From positions 113,754,972 to 113,818,971 of the forward strand of contig CM060958.1 of assembly GCA_030765055.1 (NCBI GenBank): DNA of 64,000 bases, given 5' to 3'. A program made the position numbers and the translations under genes. Every line of letters starts with the position of its first letter. The stretch's first letter is position 1. The notes beneath the pieces were generated by a model that was not told the origin of the DNA, made no database searches, and saw only the letters and a list, made by a program, of their open reading frames with translations. Positions 52,301 through 64,000 of the stretch are shown here, one piece after another. The stretch comes from Mantis religiosa. Its lineage: Eukaryota; Arthropoda; Insecta; Mantodea; Mantidae.

Positions 52301-53500
52301 AGTATTGTTGGAATAAAAACTGAATCTTCAATTGAATAGAGAAAAAACTTGAAGAGATTCGAACCCAGGACCTTTTCGTGGCAGTCGGTCACGGTAACCA
52401 TTGCGCTACAAGCGTTGTTGCCGATATATGTTTTGATCTGATATTTATCGTCTGTTTTAGAAGGACTATAAAGATGAAAAATCTATTTTTAGATGGTAGG
52501 AATCGAGCCTGCAACCCTTTGAATTATTGGCCACCACCCTAACCATTCGGCTAATAGATGGCTTGCTAGACCATTGGTAAAGTATTTCTCTTATAGCGCT
52601 AGAGTATTGTTGGAATAAAAACTGAATCTTTAATTGAATAGAGAAAAAACTTGAAGAGATTCGAACCCAGGACCTTTTCGTGACAGTCGGTCACGGTAAC
52701 CATTGCGCTACAAGCGTTGTTGCAGATATATGTTTTGATCTGATATTTATCGTCTGTTTTAGAAGGACCATAAAGATGAAAAATCTATTTTTAGATGGTA
52801 GGAATCGAGCCTGCAACCCTTTGAATTATTGGCCATCACCCTAACCATTCGATTATAGATGGCTTGCTGGACCATTGGTAAACTATTTCTCTTATAGCGC
52901 TAGACTATTGTTGGAATAAAAACTGAATGTTTAATTGAATAGAGAAAAAACTTGATGAGATTCGAACCCAGGACCTTGTCGTGACAATCGCTCACGGTAA
53001 CCATTGCGAAACAAGCGTTGTTGCCGATATACGTTTTGATATGATATTTATCGTCTGTTTTAGAAGGACTATAAAGATGAAAAATATATTTTTAGATGGT
53101 AGGAATCGAACCTGCAACCCTTTGAATTATTGGCCACCACCCTAACCATTCGGCTAATAGATAGCTTGTTAGACAATTGGTAAAGTATTTCTCTTATAGC
53201 GCTAGGGTATTGTTGGAATAAAAACTGAATCTTTAATTGAATAGCGAAAAAACTTGAAGAGATTCGAACCCAGGACCTTTTCGTCACAGTCGGTCACGGT
53301 AACCATTGCGCTACAAGCGTTGTTGCCGATATATGTTTTGATCTGATATTTATCGTCTGTTTTAGAAGGACTATAAAGATGAAAAATCTATTTTTAGATG
53401 GTAGGAATTGAACCTGCAACCCTTTGAATTATTGGCCACGCCCTAAACATTCGGCTAATAGATGGCTTGCTAGACCATTGGTAAAGTATTTCTCTTATTG
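49400..53500. repeat. 8-unit tandem duplication, about 2.4 kb per copy
   Basis: CTACAACCG (near 49403 and 51804), GCGAAACAAGC (near 50594 and 53007) and AGCGAAAAAAC (near 50830 and 53243) recur at a shift of 2400-2413 bp. The shift changes by 13 bp because of a deletion near 50575 in the first copy. Confidence 0.8.
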
Positions 53501-53869
53501 CGCTAGAGTATTGTTGGAATAAAAACTGAGTCTTTAATTGAATAGAGAAAAAACTTGAAGAGATTCGAACCCAGGACCTTTTCGTGACAGTCTTTTTCCG
53601 GTAACCATTGCGCTACAAGCTTTGTTGCCGATATATGTTTTGATCTGATATTTATCGTCTGTTTTAGAAGGACTATAAAGATGAAAAATCTATTTTTAGA
53701 TGGTAGGAATCGAACCTGCAACCCTTTGAATTCTTGGCCACCACCCTAACCATTCGGCTAATAGATGGCTTGCTAGACCTTTGGTAAAGTATTTCTCTTA
53801 TAGCGCTAGAGTATTGTTGGAATAAAAACTGAATCTTTAATTGAATAGAGAAAAAACTTGAAGAGATTC

Positions 53870-56800
53870 GAACCCAGGACCTTTTCGTGACAGTCGGTTA
53901 AGGTAACCATTGCGCTACAAGCGTTGTTGCCGGTATATGTTTTGATCTGATATTTATCGTCTGTTTTAGAAGGACTATAAAGATGAAAAATCTATTTTTA
54001 GATGGTAGGAATCGAACCTGCAACCCTTTGAATTATTGGCCACCACGCTAACCATTCGGCTAAAAGATGGCTTGCTAGACCATTGGTAAAGTATTTCTCT
54101 TATAGCGCTAGAGTATTGTTGGAATAAAAACTGAATATTTAATTGAATAGAGAAAAAACTTGAAGAGATTCGAACCCAGGACCTTTTCGTCACAGTCGGT
54201 CACGGTAACCATTGCGCTACAAGCGTTGTTGCCGATATATGTTTTGATCTGATATTTATCGCCTGTTTTGGAAGGACTATAAAAATGAAAAATCTATTTT
54301 TAGATGGTGGGAATCGAACCTGCAACCCTTTGAATTATTGGCCACCACCCTAACTATTCGGCAAAAGAAATGACTTGCTAGACGATTGGTAAAGTATTTC
54401 TCTGATAGCGCTAGAGTACTGTTGGAATAAAAACTGAATCTTTCATTGAATAGAGAAAAAACTTGAAGAGATTCGAACCCAGGTGCTTTTCGCGAGAGTC
54501 GGTCTCGGTAACCATTGCGCTACAAGCGTTGTTGCCGATATATGTTTTGATCTGATATTTATCGTCTGTTTTAGAAGGACTATAAAGATGAAAAATCTAT
54601 TTTTAGATGGTAGGAATCGAACCTGCAACCCTTTGAATTATCGGCCACCACCCCAACCATTCGGCTAATAGATGGCTTGCTAGACCATTGGTAAAGTATA
54701 TCTCTTATAGGGCTAGAGTATTGTTGGAATAAAAACTGAATCTTTAATTAAATAGAGAAAAAACTTGAAGAGATTCGAACCCAGGACCTTTTCGTGACAG
54801 TCGGTCACGGTAACCATTGCGCTACAAGCGTTGCTGCCGATATATGTTTTGATCTGATATTTATCGTCTGTTTTAGAAGAACTATAAAGATGAAAAATCT
54901 ATTTTTAGATGGTAGGAATCGAACCTGCAACCCTTTGAATTATTGGCCACCACCCTAACCATTCGATTATAGATGGCTTGCTACACCATTGGTAAAGTAT
55001 TTCTCTTATAGCGCTAGAGTATTGTTGGAATAAAAACTGAATCCTTAATTGAATAGAGAAAAAGCTTGAAGAGATTCGAACCCAGGACCTTCTCGTGACA
55101 GTCGGTCACGGTAACCATTGCGCTACAAGCGTTGTTGCCGATATACGTTTTGATCTGATATTTATCGTCTGTTTTAGAACGACTATAAAGATGAAAATTC
55201 TATTTTTAGATGGTAGGAATCGAACCTGCAAACCTTTGAATTATTGGCCCCCACCCTAACCATTCGGCTAATAGATGGCTTGCTAGACCATTGGTAAAGT
55301 ATTTATCTTATAGCGCTAGGGTACTGTTGGAATAAAAACTGAATCTTTAATTGAATAGAGAAAAAACTTGAAGAGATTCGAAACCAGGACCTTTTCGTGA
55401 CAGTCGGTCACGGTAACCATTGCGCTACAAGCGTTGTTGCCGATATATGTTTTGATCTGATATTTATAGTCTGTTTTAGAAGGACTATAAAGATGAAAAT
55501 TCTATTTTTAAATGGTAGGAATCGAACCTGCAACACTTTGAATTATTGGCCACCAGCCTAACCATTCGGCTAATAGATGGCTTGCTAGACCATTGGTAAA
55601 GTATTTCTCTTATAGCGCTAGAGTATTGTTGGAATAAACTGAATCTTTAATTGAATAGAGAAAAAACTTGAAGAGATTCGAACCCAGGACCTATTCGTGA
55701 CAGTCGGTCGCGGTAACCATTGCGCTACAAGCGTTGTTGCCGATATATGTTTTGATCTGATATATATCGTCTGTTTTAGAAGGACTATAAAGATGAAAAA
55801 TCTATTTTTAGATGGTGGGAAGCGAACCTGCAACACTTTGAATTATTGGCCACCACCCTAACCATTCGGCAAATAGATGGCTTGCTAGACCATTGGTAAA
55901 GTATTTCTCTTATAGCGCTAGAGTACTGTTGGAATAAAAACTGAATCCTTAATTGAATAGAGAAAAACTTGAAGAGATTCGAACCCAGGACCTTTTCGCG
56001 AGAGTCGGTAACGGTAACCATTGCGCTACAAGCGTTGTTGCCGATATATGTTTTGATCTGATATTTATCGTCTGTTTTAGAAGGACTATAAAGATGAAAA
56101 ATCTATTTTTAGATGGTAGGAATCGAACCTGCAACCCTTTGAATTCTTGGCCACCACCCTAACCATTCGGCTAATAGATGGCTTGCTAGACCTTTGGTAA
56201 AGTATTTCTCTTATATCGCTAGAGTATTGTTGGAATAAAAACTGAATGCTTAATTGAATAGAGAAAAACTTGAAGAGATTCGAACCCAGGACTCTTTGGC
56301 GAGAGTCGGTCGCGGTAACCATTGCGCTACAAGCGTTGTTGCTGGTATCTGTTTTGATCTGATATTTATCCTCTGCTTTAGAAGGACTATAAAGATGAAG
56401 AGTCTATTTTTAGCTGGTAGGAATCGAACCTGGAACCCTTTGAATTATTGGCCACCACCCTAACCATTCGGCTAATAGATGGCTTGCTAGACCATTGGTA
56501 AAGTATTTCTCTTATAGCGCTAGAGTACTGTTGGAATAAAAACTGAATCTTTAATTGAATAGAGAAAAAACTTGAAGAGATTCGAACCCAGGACCTTTTC
56601 GTGAAAGTCGGTCACGGTAACCATTGCGCTACAAGCGTTGTTGCCGATATATGTTTTGATCTGATATTTATCGTCTGTTTTAGAAGGACTATAAAGATGA
56701 AAAATCTATTTTTAGATGGTAGGAATCGAACCTGCAACCCTTTGAATTATTGGCCACCACGCTAACCATTCGGCTAATAGATGGCTTGCTAGACCATTGG

Positions 56801-57668
56801 TAAAGTATTTCTCTTATAGCGCTAGAGTACTGTTGGAATAAAAACTGAATCTTTAATTGAATAGAGAAAAAACTTGAAGAGATTCGAACCCAGGACCTTT
56901 TCGTGACAGTCGGTCACGGTAACCATTGCGCTACAAGCGTTGTTGCCGATATATGTTTTGATCTGATATTTATCGTCTGTTTTAGAAGGACTATAAAGAT
57001 GAAAAATCTATTTTTAGATGGTAGGAATCGAACCTGCAACCCTTTGAATTATTGGCCACCACGCTAACCATTCGGCTAATAGATGGCTTGCTAGACCATT
57101 GGTAAAGTATTTCTCTTATAGCGCTAGAGTATTGTTGGAATAAAAACTGAATATTTAATTGAATAGAGAAAAAACTTGAAGAGATTCGAACCCAGGACCT
57201 TTTCGTCACAGTCGGTCACGGTAACCATTGCGCTACAAGCGTTGTTGCCGATATATGTTTTGATCTGATATTTATCACCTGTTTTGAAGGACTATAAAAA
57301 TGAAAAATCTATTTTTAGATGGTGGGAATCGAACCTGCAACCCTTTGAATTATTGGCCACCACCCTAACTATTCGGCTAAGAAATGACTTGCTAGACCAT
57401 TGGTAAAGTATTGCTCTGATAGCGCTAGAGTACTGTTGGAATAAAAACTGAATCTTTCATTGAATAGAGAAAAAACTTGAAGAGATTCGAACCCAGGTGC
57501 TTTTCGCGAGAGTCGGTCTCGGTAACCATTGCGCTACAAGCGTTGTTGCCGATATATGTTTTGATCTGATATTTATCGTCTGTTTTAGAAGGACTATAAA
57601 GATGAAAAATCTATTTTTAGATGGTAGGAATCGAACCTGCAACCCTTTGAATTATCGGCCACCACCCC
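53870..57668. repeat. 21-unit higher-order repeat, 6332-bp shift (copy 1)
   Basis: Landmarks recur 6332 bp downstream: GGTTAAGGTAACC (53896/60228), CAGGTGCTTTTCGCG (54480/60812), GGAATAAACTG (55631/61963), GGGAAGCGAACC (55817/62149) and CTCTTTGGCGAG (56292/62624). The match starts close to 53870 and lasts at least to 57668, where copy 2 meets the window edge. Units here are more divergent from each other than those at 6-37 kb. Confidence 0.85.
54250..55650. repeat. Nested 10- to 11-unit period marked by CTATAAAAATG
   Basis: A stretch led by the variant CTATAAAAATG and followed by CAGGTGCTTTTCGCG, AATTAAATAG, GAAGAACTATAAAG, GCTACACC and AAAAAGCTTG occurs at about 54250, 57270, 60590 and, cut off, 63610. 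The spacings are about 3014, 3318 and 3015 bp (10, 11 and 10 units). It is therefore nested inside the 21-unit repeat. Confidence 0.8.
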
Positions 57669-58809
57669 AACCATTCGGCTAATAGATGGCTTGCTTGACC
57701 ATTGGTAAAGTATATCTCTTATAGCGCTAGAGTATTGTTGGAATAAAAACTGAATCTTTAATTAAATAGAGAAAAAACTTGAAGAGATTCGAACCCAGGA
57801 CCTTTTCGTGACAGTCGGTCACGGTAACCATTGCGCTACAAGCGTTGCTGCCGATATATGTTTTGATCTGATATTTATCGTCTGTTTTAGAAGAACTATA
57901 AAGATGAAAAATCTATTTTTAGATGGTAGGAATCGAACCTGCAACCCTTTGAATTATTGGCCACCACCCTAACCATTCGATTATAGATGGCTTGCTACAC
58001 CATTGGTAAAGTATTTCTCTTATAGCGCTAGAGTATTGTTGGAATAAAAACTGAATCCTTAATTGAATAGAGAAAAAGCTTGAAGAGATTCGAACCCAGG
58101 ACCTTCTCGTGACAGTCGGTCACGGTAACCATTGCGCTACAAGCGTTGTTGCCGATATATGTTTTGATCTGATATTTATCGTCTGTTTTAGAACGACTAT
58201 AAAGATGAAAATTCTATTTTTAGATGGTAGGAATCGAACCTGCAAACCTTTGAATTATTGGCCCCCACCCTAACCATTCGGCTAATAGATGGCTTGCTAG
58301 ACCATTGGTAAAGTATTTCTCTTATAGCGCTAGAGTATTGTTGGAATAAAAACTGAATCTTTAATTGAATAGAGAAAAAACTTGAAGAGATTCGAAACCA
58401 GGACCTTTTCGTGACAGTCGGTCACGGTAACCATTGCGCTACAAGCGTTGTTGCCGATATATGTTTTGATCTGATATTTATAGTCTGTTTTAGAAGGACT
58501 ATAAAGATGAAAATTCTATTTTTAGATGGTAGGAATCGAACCTGCAACCCTTTGAATTACTGGCCACCACCCTAACCATTCGGCTAATAGATGGCTTGCT
58601 AGACCATTGGTAAAGTATTTCTCTTATAGCGCTAGAGTATTGTTGGAATAAACTGAATCTTTAATTGAATAGAGAAAAAACTTGAAGAGATTCGAACCCA
58701 GGACCTATTCGTGACAGTCGGTCACGGTAACCATTGCGCTACAACCGTTGTTGCCGATATATGTTTTGATCTGATATTTATCGATTGTTTTAGAAGGACT
58801 ATAAAGATG

Positions 58810-59420
58810 AAAAATCTATTTTTAGATGGTAGGAATCGAACCTGCAAACCTTTTATTTATTGGCCCCCACCCTAACCATTCGGCTAATAGATGGCTTGCT
58901 AGACCATTGGTAAAGTATTTCTCTTATAGCGCTAGAGTACTGTTGGAATAAAAACTGAATCTTTAATTGAATAGAGAAAATACTTGCAGAGATTCGAACC
59001 CAGGACTTTTTCGTGACAGTCGGTCACGGTTACCATTGCGCTACAAGCGTTGTTGCCGATATATGTTTTGATCTGATATTTATCGTCTGTTTTACAAGGA
59101 CTATAAAGATGAAAAATTTATTTTTAGATGGTAGGAATCGAACCTGCAAACCATTTATTTATTGGCCACCACCCTAACCATTCGGCTAAGAAATGGCTTG
59201 CTAGACCATTGGTAAAATATTTCTCTTATAGCGATAGAATACTGTTGGAATAAAAACTGAATCCTTAATTGAATAGAGAAATACTTTAAGAGATTCGAAC
59301 CCAGGACCTTTTCGCGATAGTCGGTCGCGGTAACCATTGCGCTACAAGCGTTGTTGCTGATATCTGTTTTGATATGAAATTTATCCTCTGCTTTAGAAGG
59401 ACTATGAAGATGAAAAGTCT
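58810..59420 (-). repeat. Pair of highly diverged neighbouring units
   Basis: Two adjacent units carry TTTATTTATTGGCC in place of TTTGAATTATTGGCC (58851 and 59153). The second also has GGCTAAGAAATGG, GCGATAGAATACTG and GAAATACTTTAAGAG. The last change breaks both the T6 terminator run and the B-half acceptor pairing. This is the most decayed tRNA-like pair I noticed in the window. Confidence 0.72.
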
Positions 59421-60201
59421 ATTTCTATATGGTAGGAATCGAACCTGCAACCCTTTGAATTATTGGCCACCACCCTAACCATTCGGCTAATAGATGGCTT
59501 GCTAGATCTTTGGTAAAGTATTTCTCTTATAGCGCTAGAGTATTGTTGGAATAAAAACTGAATCTTTAATTGAATAGAGAAAAAACTTGAAGAGATTCGA
59601 ACCCAGGACCTTTTCATGACAGTCGGTCACGGTAACCATTGCGCTACAAGCGTTGTTGCCGATATATGTTTTGATCTGATATTTATCGTCTGTTTTAGAA
59701 CGACTATAAAGATGAAAAATCTATTTTTAGATGGTAGGAATCGAGCCTGCAACCCTTTGAATTATTGGCCATCACCCTAACCATTCGATTATAGATGGCT
59801 TGCTAGACCATTGGTAAACTATTTCTCTTATAGCGCTAGACTATTGTTGGAATAAAAACTGAATGTTAAATTGAATAGAGAAAAAACTTGATGAGATTCG
59901 AACCCAGGACCTTTTCGTGACAATCGCTCACGGTAACCATTGCGCTACAAGCGTTGTTGCCGATACATGTTTTGATATGATATTTATCGTCTGTTTTAGA
60001 AGGACTATAAAGATGAAAAATCTATTTTTAGATGGTAGGAATCGAACCTGCAACCCTTTGAATTATTGGCCACCACCCTAACCATTCGGCTAATAGATTG
60101 CTTGTTAGACCATTGGTAAAGTATTTGTCTTATAGCGCTAGGGTATTGTTGGAATAAAATCTGAATCTTTAATTGAATAGAGAAAAAACTTGAAGAGATT
60201 C

Positions 60202-63200
60202 GAACCCAGGACCTTTTCGTGACAGTCGGTTAAGGTAACCATTGCGCTACAAGCGTTGTTGCCGGTATATGTTTTGATCTGATATTTATCGTCTGTTTTA
60301 GAAGGACTATAAAGATGAAAATTCTATTTTTAGATGGTAGGAATCGAACCTGCAACCCTTTGAATTATTGGCCACCACGCTAACCATTCGGCTAAAAGAT
60401 GGCTTGCTAGACCATTGGTAAAGTATTTCTCTTATAGCGCTAGAGTATTGTTGGAATAAAAACTGAATATTTAATTGAATAGAGAAAAAACTTGAAGAGA
60501 TTCGAACCCAGGACCTTTTCGTCACAGTCGGTCACGGTAACCATTGCGCTACAAGCGTTGTTGCCGATATATGTTTTGATCTGATATTTATCGCCTGTTT
60601 TGGAAGGACTATAAAAATGAAAAATCTATTTTTAGATGGTGGGAATCGAACCTGCAACCCTTTGAATTATTGGCCACCACCCTAACTATTGGGCAAAAGA
60701 AATGACTTGCTAGACGATTGGTAAAGTATTTCTCTGATAGCGCTAGAGTACTGTTGGAATAAAAACTGAATCTTTCATTGAATAGAGAAAAAACTTGAAG
60801 AGATTCGAACCCAGGTGCTTTTCGCGAGAGTCGGTCTCGGTAACCATTGCGCTACAAGCGTTGTTGCCGATATATGTTTTGATCTGATATTTATCGTCTG
60901 TTTTAGAAGGACTATAAAGATGAAAAATCTATTTTTAGATGGTAGGAATCGAACCTGCAACCCTTTGAATTATCGGCCACCACCCCAACCATTCGGCTAA
61001 TAGATGGCTTGCTAGACCATTGGTAAAGTATATCTCTTATAGGGCTAGAGTATTGTTGGAATAAAAACTGAATCTTTAATTAAATAGAGAAAAAACTTGA
61101 AGAGATTCGAACCCAGGACCTTTTCGTGACAGTCGGTCACGGTAACCATTGCGCTACAAGCGTTGCTGCCGATATATGTTTTGATCTGATATTTATCGTC
61201 TGTTTTAGAAGAACTATAAAGATGAAAAATCTATTTTTAGATGGTAGGAATCGAACCTGCAACCCTTTGAATTATTGGCCACCACCCTAACCATTCGATT
61301 ATAGATGGCTTGCTACACCATTGGTAAAGTATTTCTCTTATAGCGCTAGAGTATTGTTGGAATAAAAACTGAATCCTTAATTGAATAGAGAAAAAGCTTG
61401 AAGAGATTCGAACCCAGGACCTTCTCGTGACAGTCGGTCACGGTAACCATTGCGCTACAAGCGTTGTTGCCGATATATGTTTTGATCTGATATTTATCGT
61501 CTGTTTTAGAACGACTATAAAGATGAAAATTCTATGTTTAGATGGTAGGAATCGAACCTGCAAACCTTTGAATTATTGGCCCCCACCCTAACCATTCGGC
61601 TAATAGATGGCTTGCTAGACCATTGGTAAAGTATTTATCTTATAGCGCTAGGGTACTGTTGGAATAAAAACTGAATCTTTAATTGAATAGAGAAAAAACT
61701 TGAAGAGATTCGAAACCAGGACCTTTTCGTGACAGTCGGTCACGGTAACCATTGCGCTACAAGCGTTGTTGCCGATATATGTTTTGATCTGATATTTATA
61801 GTCTGTTTTAGAAGGACTATAAAGATGAAAATTCTATTTTTAAATGGTAGGAATCGAACCTGCAGCACTTTGAATTATTGGCCACCAGCCTAACCATTCG
61901 GCTAATAGATGGCTTGCTAGACCATTGGTAAAGTATTTCTCTTATAGCGCTAGAGTATTGTTGGAATAAACTGAATCTTTAATTGAATAGAGAAAAAACT
62001 TGAAGAGATTCGAACCCAGGACCTATTCGTGACAGTCGGTCGCGGTAACCATTGCGCTACAAGCGTTGTTGCCGATATATGTTTTGATCTGATATATATC
62101 GTCTGTTTTAGAAGGACTATAAAGATGAAAAATCTATTTTTAGATGGTGGGAAGCGAACCTGCAACACTTTGAATTATTGGCCACCACCCTAACCATTCG
62201 GCAAATAGATGGCTTGCTAGACCATTGGTAAAGTATTTCTCTTATAGCGCTAGAGTACTGTTGGAATAAAAACTGAATCCTTAATTGAATAGAGAAAAAC
62301 TTGAAGAGATTCGAACCCAGGACCTTTTCGCGAGAGTCGGTAACGGTAACCATTGCGCTACAAGCGTTGTTGCCGATATATGTTTTGATCTGATATTTAT
62401 CGTCTGTTTTAGAAGGACTATAAAGATGAAAAATCTATTTTTAGATGGTAGGAATCGAACCTGCAACCCTTTGAATTCTTGGCCACCACCCTAACCATTC
62501 GGCTAGTAGATGGCTTGCTAGACCTTTGGTAAAGTATTTCTCTTATATCGCTAGAGTATTGTTGGAATAAAAACTGAATGCTTAATTGAATAGAGAAAAA
62601 CTTGAAGAGATTCGAACCCAGGACTCTTTGGCGAGAGTCGGTCGCGGTAACCATTGCGCTACAAGCGTTGTTGCTGGTATCTGTTTTGATCTGATATTTA
62701 TCCTCTGCTTTAGAAGGACTATAAAGATGAAGAGTCTATTTTTAGATGGTAGGAATCGAACCTGGAACCCTTTGAATTATTGGCCACCACCCTAACCATT
62801 CGGCTAATAGATGGCTTGCTAGACCATTGGTAAAGTATTTCTCTTATAGCGCTAGAGTACTGTTGGAATAAAAACTGAATCTTTAATTGAATAGAGAAAA
62901 AACTTGAAGAGATTCGAACCCAGGACCTTTTCGTGAAAGTCGGTCACGGTAACCATTGCGCTACAAGCGTTGTTGCCGATATATGTTTTGATCTGATATT
63001 TATCGTCTGTTTTAGAAGGACTATAAAGATGAAAAATCCATTTTTAGATGGTAGGAATCGAACCTGCAACCCTTTGAATTATTGGCCACCACGCTAACCA
63101 TTCGGCTAATAGATGGCTTGCTAGACCATTGGTAAAGTATTTCTCTTATAGCGCTAGAGTACTGTTGGAATAAAAACTGAATCTTTAATTGAATAGAGAA

Positions 63201-64000
63201 AAAACTTGAAGAGATTCGAACCCAGGACCTTTTCGTGACAGTCGGTCACGGTAACCATTGCGCTACAAGCGTTGTTGCCGATATATGTTTTGATCTGATA
63301 TTTATCGTCTGTTTTAGAAGGACTATAAAGATGAAAAATCTATTTTTAGATGGTAGGAATCGAACCTGCAACCCTTTGAATTATTGGCCGCCACGCTAAC
63401 CATTCGGCTAATAGATGGCTTGCTAGACCATTGGTAAAGTATTTCTCTTATAGCGCTAGAGTATTGTTGGAATAAAAACTGAATATTTAATTGAATAGAG
63501 AAAAAACTTGAAGAGATTCGAACCCAGGACCTTTTCGTCACAGTCGGTCACGGTAACCATTGCGCTACAAGCGTTGTTGCCGATATATGTTTTGATCTGA
63601 TATTTATCACCTGTTTTGGAAGGACTATAAAAATGAAAAATCTATTTTTAGATGGTGGGAATCGAACCTGCAACCCTCTGAATTATTGGCCACCACCCTA
63701 ACTATTCGGCTAAGAAATGACTTGCTAGACCATTGGTAAAGTATTGCTCTGATAGCGCTAGAGTACTGTTGGAATAAAAACTGAATCTTTCATTGAATAG
63801 AGAAAAAACTTGAAGAGATTCGAACCCAGGTGCTTTTCGCGAGAGTCGGTCTCGGTAACCATTGCGCTACAAGCGTTGTTGCCGATATATGTTTTGATCT
63901 GATATTTATCGTCTGTTTTAGAAGGACTATAAAGATGAAAAATCTATTTTTAGATGGTAGGAATCGAACCTGCAACCCTTTGAATTATCGGCCACCACCC
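60202..64000. repeat. 21-unit higher-order repeat, 6332-bp shift (copy 2, cut by window edge)
   Basis: Second copy of the 53.87-57.67 kb stretch, matching to the last base of the window, so the true repeat continues outside. I saw only isolated differences, such as CTATGTTTAG near 61534, TGCAGCACTTTG near 61861, AATCCATTT near 63036, and TAGATGGTAGG near 62743 where the first copy has TAGCTGG. Confidence 0.83.

Larger units (their letters stand above)
1..64000 (-). repeat. Satellite array of a ~302-bp dimeric tRNA-derived unit, about 212 copies
   Basis: The same unit recurs in phase through the whole window. Its start, taken as the GATGGTAGG motif, lies at 1, 303, 605, 906 and so on to 63953, a mean spacing of about 301.7 bp. 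Orientation never changes and I found no unique insert. Neighbouring units differ by scattered substitutions and by 1- to 3-base indels, and the same variants recur at multi-unit distances, which is typical of satellites evolving by unequal exchange and gene conversion. Strand is given as minus because the tRNA-like bodies, Pol III boxes and T-run terminators all read that way. Array scale and higher-order structure imply a eukaryotic nuclear genome; this is inference. The array is open at both ends, so its full size is unknown. Tandem arrays are prone to assembly collapse, so copy number here is only as good as the assembly. Confidence 0.98.

Noticed and set aside
1..64000. CRISPR array
   Set aside because: The repeated unit is about 302 bp with no variable spacers of constant length between short repeats, and there are no cas genes.
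1..64000. rDNA or 5S gene array
   Set aside because: No rRNA core sequence is present. The internal boxes are of the tRNA type (A and B boxes), not the 5S type (A box, intermediate element and C box).
1..64000. Intact transposon or retroelement inside the array
   Set aside because: The unit phase is kept throughout with only small indels. I saw no LTR, transposase or reverse transcriptase reading frame and no break in the repeat.

Overview
The whole 64-kb window is one uninterrupted satellite array. A unit of about 302 bp (usually 302, sometimes 301, rarely off by a few bases) repeats head to tail roughly 212 times from base 1 to base 64000 and runs off both ends. I see no protein-coding gene, no rRNA, no intact tRNA gene, no inserted transposon and no unique sequence. 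GC content looks low, in the high thirties percent by eye.

Each unit is a dimer in substance. On the minus strand it carries two degenerate tRNA-like sequences, here called A-half and B-half. Their starts and ends alternate about 158 and 144 bp apart, so there is one tRNA-like body per 150 bp or so. Both keep a recognisable internal RNA polymerase III promoter (A box and B box), and each is followed by a T5 or T6 run that could stop Pol III. Neither can be a working tRNA. A-half has no acceptor stem and a scrambled anticodon arm. B-half keeps a mostly paired acceptor stem, but its anticodon arm is one base short and is dominated by a hairpin in the wrong register. The window therefore holds about 420 pseudo-tRNAs, all on one strand.

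A satellite tens of kilobases long built on tRNA-derived monomers, with layered higher-order repeats, points to a eukaryotic nuclear genome. I cannot name the organism from sequence alone.

Layout. 1-9.7 kb: a mosaic of type I and type II units. 9.7-17.9 kb: very regular, with a type II unit every third unit (about 905 bp), nested in 1810-bp (6-unit) and 3620-bp (12-unit) periods. 18-29 kb: a 16-unit block of 4829 bp duplicated in tandem, preceded by related units. 29-33.8 kb: more units of the same families. 33.85-37.3 kb: a 1812-bp 6-unit duplication. 37-49 kb: a mosaic with a 904-bp 3-unit duplication near 41 kb and chimeric units near 41.7 and 47.8 kb. 49-53.5 kb: an 8-unit (about 2.4 kb) duplication. 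53.9-64 kb: the most divergent units, arranged in a 6332-bp (21-unit) duplication with a nested 10- to 11-unit period, still running at the right edge.

Open reading frames of 60-134 codons recur on both strands. They are by-products of repetition: 302 is not a multiple of three, the frames run through the tRNA-like bodies, and nothing suggests coding selection.
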